Below, piece by piece: positions 7,838-14,817 of a DNA stretch of 22,430 nt. The DNA comes from DASWUZ01 sp036401395 (GTDB lineage: Bacteria; Acidobacteriota; Terriglobia; Terriglobales; Acidobacteriaceae), in the NCBI GenBank assembly GCA_036401395.1, contig DASWUZ010000348.1:1-22430 (forward strand), read 5' to 3'. Both the position numbers and the translations under genes were made by a program. Below the pieces are notes generated by a model. That model had not been told where the DNA came from, searched no databases, and was given only the letters and a program-made list of their open reading frames with translations. Numbering within the stretch: the first letter of the stretch is position 1; the number at the start of each line of letters is the position of its first letter.

Positions 7838-8116
7838 ATGTCGAATTCCACACCCGGCACCGCAACTGATCACCGACCCAAAGCCTCAGAACACGATACC
7901 GAATCGGATGCCGACGTCCAAAAAGGCGCTGTGGAAGACGATCGGCCCCCCACGCCCGGCGACCATTCCGGCAACACTACGCTGCGAGGACAATTAGGCC
8001 ACCGCACCAATATCGCCGGAACCAACGACCAACACGACGTGCAGCAAGAACCACAAAATGACACAGACTTCCCTGAACCGGGCTCGAGCCCCGAACACAG
8101 CGGCCAGCACCGGTAG
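7838..8116 (+). CDS. Hydrophilic low-complexity protein (92 aa), uncertain
   Basis: An ATG-initiated frame encoding a highly polar, probably disordered protein rich in Asp, Glu, Gly, Pro, His, Thr and Gln, with no Cys or Trp and no membrane segment. No domain is recognised. Third codon positions are mostly G or C but less strictly than in neighbouring genes, and no clear Shine-Dalgarno sequence precedes the ATG. It may be a stress-type disordered protein or a chance open frame. The gap to the next supported gene (8117-8232) has only a weak -10-like TAAAAT at 8205-8210. Confidence 0.42.
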   Translation: MSNSTPGTATDHRPKASEHDTESDADVQKGAVEDDRPPTPGDHSGNTTLRGQLGHRTNIAGTNDQHDVQQEPQNDTDFPEPGSSPEHSGQHR

Positions 8117-8232
8117 GGTGCTGAGTCGTTGTCTCCTGGGCAGGTCCTTTCTCTTCGCCACAGGCTCAAGGTCAGGATGACCGGGAGTTTCGCTCGGCCT
8201 GGGTTAAAATTGGAAACGAAGGTGAGACATCA

Positions 8233-8364
8233 ATGGACATAGCACCCATCGCCATCATTTCTTTTGTAGTGCTCTTTGCGGCTGCGCTTCGCTGGGCTAC
8301 CAGCGGCTACACGGGGAGCGTTAAAGCTCCCAGCCCCGACGAGCATGTAGGCAAGACCTCTTAG
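8233..8364 (+). CDS. Small single-pass membrane protein (43 aa)
   Basis: A short frame starting ATG at 8233 and ending TAG at 8362-8364. Residues 4-20 (APIAIISFVVLFAAALR) form a clear membrane helix followed by a polar tail ending in DEHVGKTS. A good ribosome site, GAAGGTGA at 8218-8225, lies 7 nt before the ATG, and a TAAAAT -10-like hexamer lies at 8205-8210. The combination of ribosome site, helix and polar tail supports a real gene. Function is unknown; single-helix proteins of this size often modulate membrane complexes, but nothing here points to a partner. Confidence 0.6.
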   Translation: MDIAPIAIISFVVLFAAALRWATSGYTGSVKAPSPDEHVGKTS

Positions 8365-8788
8365 CCCTGCTTCGAGGTCGTTCTGCTCTTCGTGCGGCCT
8401 CTGTGTGCCATCCGGTGCTCGGGATTGCGTAGTGCCTTGTATCGAATTCGTCTGTGGGTCGTCTTGGCGCTTTACTTGATTACTGTTACCAGAATATCAA
8501 ACTGAGGGGTTTCACTACGCCAAAGATCTCTTGTATTTAAGTCCAGTATTTTGTTTGACCTAGCAGTTTTTGAACCGCCCAGCACTATTGACAACTTCGG
8601 GGAAAAGCAGCGGCCGGGCAGAAACGGAGCCTATTGAGCACGAGCGCCTGAACCGGCAGGCTCAGCAGACAAACCCTCTCAAGCAAAGGACGCTTGAACG
8701 GGGCACCCTACGCGGAATGTCTGGGGGAGCACGTGGTGGAGCAACTTGGGCATTTTCGAAGCTATCGGCTCATGCTGACGGGACAAAT
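8365..8788. other. Stretch without a supported gene
   Basis: About 420 nt with no convincing coding signal. A TTG-initiated frame is open from 8570 into the zinc-ribbon gene, but its first 73 codons encode irregular polar sequence without conserved features, so they are treated as non-coding leader. The section 8470-8570 is AT-richer than its surroundings and could hold the promoter of the zinc-ribbon/hydrolase pair, though no good -35/-10 pair was found. Confidence 0.4.
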
Positions 8789-8944
8789 ATGTTGACTGAA
8801 GCAAATAGCGCCGACGATCAAATGTGGTGCCCGGTGTGCGCCCGCGTGGTCGCGGACCCGCTGGTCTGCGGAGACTGCTCCGCCGTCATCTGCCGGGTGT
8901 GCGGAAGCCCCCTCGAATCGTCTGACGAACTGGCGTTCGGTTGA
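8789..8944 (+). CDS. Small zinc-ribbon protein (51 aa)
   Basis: A short protein with three CxxC knuckles in sequence: CPVC, CGDC and CRVC. This is the layout of a compact zinc ribbon that could bind one or two zinc ions. The start is uncertain. The ATG at 8789 fits the compact domain; the ATG at 8822 would begin right at MWCPVC, and the frame stays open upstream to a TTG at 8570. The stop at 8942-8944 overlaps the GAGG ribosome site of the next gene, whose GTG is 10 nt further on, so the two genes are likely translationally linked. The role is unknown; it may be a metal-dependent adaptor for, or regulator of, the hydrolase-like protein. Confidence 0.65.
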   Translation: MLTEANSADDQMWCPVCARVVADPLVCGDCSAVICRVCGSPLESSDELAFG

Positions 8945-8954
8945 GGCGGCATTC

Positions 8955-9932
8955 GTGCGTGACAAGAGCGACGCAACGAAACGCCCGAAACACTCCCAGT
9001 TCGCCAGCCGCAGCAGGCCATCCGAGACGACTTCACTATCGGCTGTCCGCTCATACGGCAGCAATCAACAATTCCCTTTAGTCAGCGCTCGATGGCTCGC
9101 AACCTGGTTCATCGCCTCACTGTTCTTTGCCGCCGCGTGCACCTACCTCGGCCTATGTATCCTCTTCTACCTGGGCCAGTGGCAAATAATCTTTCATCCT
9201 TCTTCCTCAGTAACGGCCACTCCGTCAAGCCTTGGCATCCCCTTCGATGACGTTCACTTCGACTACACCGAGACAGGTCTCCCCCAGCTTAACGGATGGT
9301 GGCTTGCCGCTTCCCCCAGAATCGAACCGCGACCGCACGCCATACAGACCATCCTCTTCTTGCACGGAGCGGACGGTTCCCTCTCCGACACCCTTCCTTC
9401 CCTCGAGCCGCTACATGCTCTAGGGGTGAATATTTTCGCCATCGACTATCGCGGTTTTGGCCTGAGCATGAACACCCATCCCTCAGAGCAGCGCGTTTAT
9501 CAGGACGCGGACGCGGCCCTCGTTTACCTAGTCGAAGTCCGCCACGTCGCCCCAGCCTCGGTCATCGTTTACGGGCAGGGACTCGGGGCCACCATCGCCG
9601 CTGAACTGGCTCGCCGCCACCCTCAGATTGGCGGCCTCATCCTGGACGACCCAGCCCCGCCAGCCCTCACCCTTATTTACCGGGATCCTCGCACTAAATT
9701 GCTCCCGGTAAAGCTCCTATTCCGTGACCGGTTTGAACTGGAGCCAAAGCTGCAAAACCTCCCTGTTCCGAAGCTGTTCATTGAGGGATCCGCCATGGGG
9801 TATTTCGCCGCCGCGAGCCACCCCAAAACGCTCCTGGTTGCTGCTCCGGGTGCGGCCCACGCCGCTCTACCGCAGGTCGCCAATTTCGTTCGGGCATTGG
9901 CGCCTTCCAGCATCCAGTGGCCCCAATATTGA
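8955..9932 (+). CDS. Membrane-anchored alpha/beta hydrolase-fold protein lacking the Ser nucleophile
   Basis: A polar N-terminus is followed by one long membrane helix (about 47-73) and an alpha/beta-hydrolase fold of the ABHD13/BEM46-like type. FLHGADG (135-141) is the oxyanion-type HG turn, DYRGFGLS (164-171) is the next conserved loop, and His302 sits where the catalytic His is expected. The nucleophile elbow reads YGQGLGA (206-212), so the Ser of GxSxG is replaced by Gly209. The expected acidic residue after LFIEGS is also unclear. It is therefore probably non-catalytic, unless a sequence error is involved. The GTG at 8955 is preceded by GAGG 8 nt upstream, overlapping the zinc-ribbon stop codon. 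Family membership is clear; function is not. Confidence 0.82.
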   Translation: MRDKSDATKRPKHSQFASRSRPSETTSLSAVRSYGSNQQFPLVSARWLATWFIASLFFAAACTYLGLCILFYLGQWQIIFHPSSSVTATPSSLGIPFDDVHFDYTETGLPQLNGWWLAASPRIEPRPHAIQTILFLHGADGSLSDTLPSLEPLHALGVNIFAIDYRGFGLSMNTHPSEQRVYQDADAALVYLVEVRHVAPASVIVYGQGLGATIAAELARRHPQIGGLILDDPAPPALTLIYRDPRTKLLPVKLLFRDRFELEPKLQNLPVPKLFIEGSAMGYFAAASHPKTLLVAAPGAAHAALPQVANFVRALAPSSIQWPQY

Positions 9933-9934
9933 AA

Positions 9935-9962
9935 GGTCCGAACGCCAACAGGCATTCGGACC
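9935..9962. terminator. Hairpin between convergent hydrolase and DUF1501 genes
   Basis: A 12-bp stem with a single C/A mismatch (9935-9946 with 9951-9962) and a 4-nt loop begins 2 nt after the hydrolase-like stop codon. It lacks a good U-tract on either strand, so it may be a transcript-end stabiliser or an imperfect terminator serving the convergent genes rather than a textbook intrinsic terminator. Confidence 0.55.
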
Positions 9963-10032
9963 GCAGTAGTAATGAGATCTAGCTCCCATTCCAGCCATTT
10001 CAGGAGAAACCCCAGCGAAAACAAAGCTCACG

Positions 10033-11283
10033 TTAGACTTTAACTATATCCAGGAAGTGATTGGATTGTAATTGCGCTCCGGGAAACACAACCTCCAGGT
10101 TCTTCGCCCCTAGAGTCTTGTAAGCAGCCTCTCCGAGTACTTGCCTGAAGTCGGTAGTGATCGCCAGATCCCGACCCTCATAAAGCTGCTCGTTCTGCAA
10201 GCCGGGCCACTTCCCGTAGATATTTCCACCCTTCACCGGCCCGCCAAGCACAAACATCACATTCGCATGACCGTGGTCCGTACCGGCAGTACCATTTTGG
10301 CGGGCCGTCCGGCCAAATTCGGACATCGTCACCAGCACAATGTCTTCGGACTGGTTCCCCATGTCCGTCCAGAAAGCCGCAATCCCCTGGCTGAAATCTT
10401 TCAACCGATTGGCGAGCTGTCCGTTCGTAGTTCCCTGATTCTGATGGGTATCCCACCCGCCGATATCTGCGAATGCGGCTTCGACTCCGAGATTGGCCTT
10501 CAACAGTTGGGCTACTTGCCTCATGCTGTCGCCAAAGGGGCTCTTTGGATAATTCGCTCCCGGCGCGGGCAAGTATTTGGCTGGGTTGGTCGCCTTGAGC
10601 ATCTTCACCGCCTCAAAGGTCTCCGTCCCCGTCCCATGCAGCACGCTATCGACCGAGTCGTCATACATCGCTTCAAAACTGTTGCTCAATGGCGAAGGGG
10701 CCGGCGCGCGGCCGCCCACACTGAAATCCTGTAGATTATTGACGGCGACCGCAGGAATCTTCCCCTGTAAGGTTCGGGGAATCTGCGAACCCATCGCCAC
10801 CGCCCGGAACGCAGTCGACTTCCCTGCGCGCGCAAGGTCTTCGGCCTGGAGAGCGCGGTTCAGCCAGCCATCCGGCGTGATCTTCACGCCCGGCGTGCCG
10901 CTCTCCATATAGTCCTGAGCGTCGAAGTGCGAGCGCGTAGTGTCGGGCGAACCCACGGCGTGCACTATGGCCAGATGCCCCTGGTCCCACAGCGGCTTCA
11001 GTGGCCCCATGGCCGGGTGCAGCCCAAAAAATCCGTTCAAATCGATCAGGTCGCCCTTCGGAATCCCGATCCCAGGGCGCATCTGGTAATAAGCGCTCTC
11101 GGCATGGGGAACCACGATGTTCAGTCCATCGGCCGCGCCGCGCTGAAACAGCACTACAAGCTTCTTACCCTGTGGAATCGTGGTCTCGGCGAGTACCGAA
11201 CGCGTGAGGAAGCTCGGGATAACAGAGGTGCCGACCACTGCCATGGCCCCACCCCTCATGAATCCGCGACGTGTGATCGACAT
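10033..11283 (-). CDS. Tat-exported DUF1501 protein
   Basis: A 416-aa DUF1501 protein, part of the alkaline phosphatase/sulfatase-like superfamily. The N-terminus has a twin-arginine signal (SITRRGFMRGG) and a hydrophobic stretch, with likely cleavage near residue 32 (VLAET). Family features include VVLFQRGAADGLN, the DAQDYMESG segment near residue 124, GGWDTHQNQG, and the metal-site-like SEFGRTARQNG followed by GTDHGHAN. The ATG at 11283 is supported by AGGAG 9 nt upstream. Its usual partner, a DUF1800 gene, is absent from both sides here. A terminator hairpin just upstream separates it from the phosphoesterase gene. The exact substrate of these secreted proteins is not established. Confidence 0.9.
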   Translation of the reverse strand: MSITRRGFMRGGAMAVVGTSVIPSFLTRSVLAETTIPQGKKLVVLFQRGAADGLNIVVPHAESAYYQMRPGIGIPKGDLIDLNGFFGLHPAMGPLKPLWDQGHLAIVHAVGSPDTTRSHFDAQDYMESGTPGVKITPDGWLNRALQAEDLARAGKSTAFRAVAMGSQIPRTLQGKIPAVAVNNLQDFSVGGRAPAPSPLSNSFEAMYDDSVDSVLHGTGTETFEAVKMLKATNPAKYLPAPGANYPKSPFGDSMRQVAQLLKANLGVEAAFADIGGWDTHQNQGTTNGQLANRLKDFSQGIAAFWTDMGNQSEDIVLVTMSEFGRTARQNGTAGTDHGHANVMFVLGGPVKGGNIYGKWPGLQNEQLYEGRDLAITTDFRQVLGEAAYKTLGAKNLEVVFPGAQLQSNHFLDIVKV

Positions 11284-11303
11284 AATTTATAACTCCTAAA
11301 AAT

Positions 11304-11329
11304 CAAAAAGCGTCTGCATGTACAGACGC
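11304..11329 (-). terminator. Intrinsic terminator upstream of the DUF1501 gene
   Basis: A perfect 7-bp GC-rich stem (11310-11316 with 11323-11329) with a 6-nt loop is followed on the minus strand by TTTTTGATTTTT. It should end transcripts from the phosphoesterase gene 113 nt upstream. It is only about 20 nt before the DUF1501 start, so it could instead act as an attenuator in that gene's leader. The rest of 11330-11442 shows no other feature. Confidence 0.75.
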
Positions 11330-11442
11330 CTCGCTGCAAACAAAGTTGTGGTGATATGGAGATTGCTGCACATCGGTAACTTGACCCTCGCCGTTCCAGC
11401 CCTTCATGCCTGATGTGGCCACTGGCAATTCCGAAGGGACCT

Positions 11443-12486
11443 CTAATGCTTCTTCTCGTCCACTATAAACGTGTCCTTTACTTCGGTCTGGAAAGTAGTC
11501 GCGGTCGGGTCGGCAATGCGATACATCGTGGCGTTCAACCGCTTGCCATCGAAGATGAATTTCAAATAGTGATAGTTCGGAAATGCGGGGTCCTGATAGA
11601 GATTTGCAGGGGTCCGCGAAACCTGCTTCGGCTTGGCACCGCCGCCACCCGAAACTAAGTAGACAATCCCATCTTGATAAAACCGCTGATAGTTATGAAC
11701 GTGACCCGCGATCACGACAATATTTGCATCGATCGATGGGGCCTTCGACGCGAGCAGCATGGCCAAGGCATGTTCATTGGGCCGTCCGCTGTGCGAGGGG
11801 TCATTGGGGACCGGGTCGGCCACGGGCGGATGATGCAGTGACACGAAGACAAACTTGGTCCCCTTGGGAATGTGGTCCAGCTGATCGGCGATCCAGGCCT
11901 GCTGCCGGCTTCCCGGCCCGAGACACAGGTTCGAATCTATGGTGATGATGTACATCTTTCCAAACTTGACGGAGTACCAGCGCCGCCCTTTCAACTGCGG
12001 AAACGCACCCCACCAGTTCTCCGGGTTTTGAACTTCTGTCTTTTGCAGTTCATGGTTGCCCATCGCGGGAAATACATGAAGCCCCGCCGTCCGCCACGGC
12101 TCAGACTCACTCTGATACACGGCATAGTCGTTGGTCACCGACCCGTTATAAGGCACGTCCCCCGAGAGCAGCAGCATGTCAGGCTTCTCTTCCGCGATCC
12201 GGTCCACCAGCCACTTCCGCACCTTCGGGTTGGTCACGGCTTGATTCATTGGATCGGTGAAGCGCATGTCACCGTATGCAATCAGCGACCAGTGCTTAGG
12301 GATGTCATGGTCGGCCACCGTGAAGGTCGGCCCAGGCGCACTGATTACCGTCTGCGCATCAGCCTCATCGCAAGCAGCCGCGTCCTCCTGTGCCTTAGCG
12401 CCCGGCGCAAACAATAATGTGCTCAGCAAAGCTGAAAGCATCAGCGCCATGGTAACGAGCCGTATGTCACGCTGTACCATTTTCAT
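11443..12486 (-). CDS. Secreted purple-acid-phosphatase-like metallophosphoesterase
   Basis: A calcineurin-like phosphoesterase of the purple acid phosphatase type, expected to hydrolyse phosphate esters outside the cytoplasm with a two-metal centre. Numbered from the ATG at 12486, the signal peptide is residues 1-32 with an AKA cleavage motif. The metal motifs follow in family order: GDMR (72-75), GDVPY (109-113), GNHE (143-146), the His in SLHHPP (218) and GHVH (261-264). The first motif has Arg where many relatives have Gly or His, a minor deviation. A TTG-started longer frame to 12531 was rejected because GAGG lies 5 nt before the ATG at 12486; 12489 and 12480 are alternatives. Terminators flank it, so it is probably a single-gene unit. 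Confidence 0.9.
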   Translation of the reverse strand: MKMVQRDIRLVTMALMLSALLSTLLFAPGAKAQEDAAACDEADAQTVISAPGPTFTVADHDIPKHWSLIAYGDMRFTDPMNQAVTNPKVRKWLVDRIAEEKPDMLLLSGDVPYNGSVTNDYAVYQSESEPWRTAGLHVFPAMGNHELQKTEVQNPENWWGAFPQLKGRRWYSVKFGKMYIITIDSNLCLGPGSRQQAWIADQLDHIPKGTKFVFVSLHHPPVADPVPNDPSHSGRPNEHALAMLLASKAPSIDANIVVIAGHVHNYQRFYQDGIVYLVSGGGGAKPKQVSRTPANLYQDPAFPNYHYLKFIFDGKRLNATMYRIADPTATTFQTEVKDTFIVDEKKH

Positions 12487-12544
12487 CATCGCCTCAAGTC
12501 TTGAAGTTCGATGATATCGCCTGAGGGTCAACGTAAAACAAAAC

Positions 12545-12568
12545 GAATTGTTTCACTCCGAACAATTC
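12545..12568. promoter_or_regulatory. Perfect 8-bp inverted repeat upstream of the phosphoesterase
   Basis: GAATTGTT (12545-12552) and AACAATTC (12561-12568) are perfect inverted copies separated by 8 nt, lying about 60-80 nt upstream of the phosphoesterase start. The half-sites and spacing fit a dimeric repressor or activator operator. On the minus strand the repeat is followed by GTTTTGTTTTA, so a weak AT-rich terminator is the alternative reading. Confidence 0.5.
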
Positions 12569-12614
12569 TAAAAACTGAAGATTCGAAGTCTCATGACGTG
12601 CCCAACCTCATATA

Positions 12615-12639
12615 AAAGGCACCCATCAAGGGTGCCTTT
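12615..12639 (-). terminator. Intrinsic terminator after the single-domain response regulator
   Basis: A perfect 10-bp stem (12615-12624 with 12630-12639) with a 5-nt loop lies 28 nt beyond the stop of the response regulator. On the minus strand its last pairs run into TTTTATAT. It is roughly symmetrical, so it could work in both directions, but its position fits the minus-strand gene. Confidence 0.85.
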
Positions 12640-12667
12640 ATCAACTCAACCACCAATTCAATGAACC

Positions 12668-13039
12668 CTAACTGCGGAGACGAGCCAGCAAATCCTGCGG
12701 GTGGACCGGCTTCGCAAGTATCTCAAACTCATGTCCCTGCCCACGCGCTCGATCGAGCAAATCGGCCGTCGCAGCCTGCCCTGAAAACAGCAATATCTTG
12801 CATGTCGGTAACAGCTCCCGAATCTTGATGGCAGCATCGATCCCGTTGAGATCGGTCATGATCACGTCGCTGATCAGCATGTCCGGCTGCAAGGTCTTGG
12901 CCGTCTCTACTGCCTTCTCGCCGCTGTAAACTGCGGTCGCATCGAATCCGCTTTGATTCAAGATAATTGCCAGTGTGTCCGCGATAACTCGTTCGTCATC
13001 GGCTACAAGTACCTTCGGCTTTCCTTGCATTTCAGCCAT
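12668..13039 (-). CDS. Single-domain response regulator (CheY-like receiver)
   Basis: A 123-aa receiver domain with no output domain. The acidic pocket is Asp14 and Asp15, the phospho-acceptor Asp58 (LISDVIM), the switch Ser86 (LLFSGQ), and the conserved Lys110 followed by Pro (LAKPVHP). The ATG at 13039 follows a purine-rich GAAGAGAG. It has no kinase next to it and is divergent from the ABC transporter operon. The two histidine kinases at 17765-21971 are possible partners, but nothing here proves that. It probably acts by protein-protein contact or as a phosphate shuttle. Confidence 0.93.
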   Translation of the reverse strand: MAEMQGKPKVLVADDERVIADTLAIILNQSGFDATAVYSGEKAVETAKTLQPDMLISDVIMTDLNGIDAAIKIRELLPTCKILLFSGQAATADLLDRARGQGHEFEILAKPVHPQDLLARLRS

Positions 13040-13287
13040 GCGCTCTCTTCACCAATCCTTCTGACTCAAAAGTATCTCATTGCACGGATCGCCGCATAAA
13101 AGCAGGCTGGGTAAGGCGCAATTCACTCAGAATCTCTGCCTATGATGATACGCTTCCCATCAGGGGATGCCTTCGTTACGCGGCCCGCATCTTCGGCTTT
13201 GACTCTCGCAATCTGCGCCCAGCGCCTTTGATTATCCAGTGCCAGTCATTCAAATTTACTCTGTTAACCCGAGGGAGAAGCGTCCGC

Positions 13288-14817
13288 ATGACCGATGTGC
13301 CGGCCACTAATCCGATCACCGAGTCGACTGCCAACACTGTCCCCAGTGGAAAGGCGGAGTTGCCCCCCAACGTAGGCGCCGCTACGCAGCCAGCCTCAAC
13401 CGCTTTCACAGCGACGAGCCTGGCAGCAACAAGTACAGAAGCAATCATTCGTGCCCAGCAGGTTGAAAAATTCTACGCGCAGCCAAGCGAGAACCGCATT
13501 CAGGTCATCGCACCCACCGATCTCTCCATCATTCCCGGCGAAATCGTCGCGTTGCTTGGCCCCTCGGGCTCCGGCAAATCGACCCTGCTGCGCATGCTCG
13601 CTGGCCTCTCTAAACCCTCCGGCGGCAAAGTTTTATGGCACGGAAAACCCATCGACTCCATCCAGATCAACGTCTCCATCGTCTTCCAGAGCTTCGCGCT
13701 TTTCCCGTGGCTCACCGTCCTCGAAAATGTTGAAGCACCGCTCAAGGCACGCGGAGTCGCCGCCACGGAGCGCCGCGCCCAGAGCTTGAAAATCCTTGAC
13801 ACGGTGGGCCTCGACGGCTTCCAGGGAGCCTACCCAAAGGAACTCTCCGGCGGCATGCGTCAGCGCGTCGGCTTTGCCCGTGCACTCGTAGTCGAGCCCG
13901 AGGTCCTCTTCATGGACGAGCCCTTCTCCGCTCTCGACGTACTCACCGCCGAAAACCTACGCAGCGAATTATTAGAACTCTGGCAGAAGAAGACCATCCC
14001 GACCCAGGCGATCTTCCTCGTGACCCACAACATCGAGGAGGCGGTCCTGCTCGCCGACCGCATCCTCGTCCTCGGCCGCAATCCCGGCAAGGTGCGCACC
14101 GACTTCAAAGTTACGATGGCCCATCCGCGCGACCGCAAGTCCGCGCCCTTCACCCAACTCGTCGACTACGTATATAAAGTCCTCACCCGCCCGGACGTCG
14201 TGCCCGACGACTCGCCGCAGCGCATCAGCGCCCGCTCTCCAGCCCGCGATCAGCGCCAGATGCACTACGAGATGCTGCCGCATGCGCGTCCAGGAGGCAT
14301 CGCCGGCCTGCTCGAACTACTCATCGACCACAATGGCCGGGACGACATCTATCGTCTGGCTGACGACCTCGCCTTCGAGATTGACGACCTGTTGCCCATC
14401 GTTGAAGCCGCGCAGCTGCTCGACTTCCTCCACGTGGAGGAGGGCGATGCCGTCATAACCCCTGCCGGCCGCGCTTACGCCGAGTCCGAGATCCTTACGC
14501 AGAAAGAACTCTTCCGCAAGGCGGCGACCGACCATGTGCTACTGCTGCGGCAGATTACTCGCGCCCTCAGCAACAAATCCGACCACACCGTCCCGCAGGA
14601 CTTCTTCCTCGACATGCTCGACGAACAATTCAGCGAAGACGAAACCCAGCGCCAGCTCGACACCGCCGTGAGCTGGGGCCGCTACGCCGAACTCTTCGAC
14701 TACGACGCCTCACGCCGCCGCTTTGTGCTGCCCGCCGAAGAAATCCCGCCTGAATCGTTCGCAGACTCGCTCACCGAGCCCTTAGCCGACTCAGAGTCGG
14801 TGGAGAAAGACGACTGA
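13288..14817 (+). CDS. Nitrate/sulfonate/taurine-type ABC transporter ATPase with AAA-associated C-terminal domain
   Basis: A 509-aa ATPase of the SsuB/TauB/NrtD group. An Ala/Thr-rich N-terminal extension of about 50 residues comes first. The nucleotide-binding domain (about 54-300) has Walker A GPSGSGKST (91-99), Q-loop Gln134, the signature LSGGM (186-190), Walker B VLFMDE (206-211) and switch His247. Residues about 325-485 match the AAA-associated C-terminal domain found on some nitrate/sulfonate-family ATPases, a winged-helix-like module of unknown role. The ATG at 13288 has GAGGGAG about 10 nt upstream and is preferred over an earlier start. The TGA overlaps the likely start of the permease gene. 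No substrate can be named, because no binding protein is present. Confidence 0.92.
   Translation: MTDVPATNPITESTANTVPSGKAELPPNVGAATQPASTAFTATSLAATSTEAIIRAQQVEKFYAQPSENRIQVIAPTDLSIIPGEIVALLGPSGSGKSTLLRMLAGLSKPSGGKVLWHGKPIDSIQINVSIVFQSFALFPWLTVLENVEAPLKARGVAATERRAQSLKILDTVGLDGFQGAYPKELSGGMRQRVGFARALVVEPEVLFMDEPFSALDVLTAENLRSELLELWQKKTIPTQAIFLVTHNIEEAVLLADRILVLGRNPGKVRTDFKVTMAHPRDRKSAPFTQLVDYVYKVLTRPDVVPDDSPQRISARSPARDQRQMHYEMLPHARPGGIAGLLELLIDHNGRDDIYRLADDLAFEIDDLLPIVEAAQLLDFLHVEEGDAVITPAGRAYAESEILTQKELFRKAATDHVLLLRQITRALSNKSDHTVPQDFFLDMLDEQFSEDETQRQLDTAVSWGRYAELFDYDASRRRFVLPAEEIPPESFADSLTEPLADSESVEKDD
14799..14805 (+). promoter_or_regulatory. Shine-Dalgarno sequence pointing to a CTG start for the permease
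   Basis: GGTGGAG lies within the end of the ATPase gene, 8 nt before a CTG at 14814-14816. No ATG, GTG or TTG in the permease frame lies at a suitable distance, so this ribosome site is the main evidence for the unusual start. Confidence 0.6.

Noticed and set aside
8570..8788. Upstream 73-codon extension of the zinc-ribbon gene from a TTG
   Set aside because: Translation is irregular with no conserved feature, and the compact zinc ribbon is complete without it.
10141..10734. Plus-strand open frame (197 aa) over the DUF1501 gene
   Set aside because: It is antisense to a well-supported Tat-exported DUF1501 protein, with no domain seen.
11872..12417. Plus-strand open frame (181 aa) over the phosphoesterase gene
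   Set aside because: The minus-strand frame has all five metal-binding motifs in order; this frame is its shadow.
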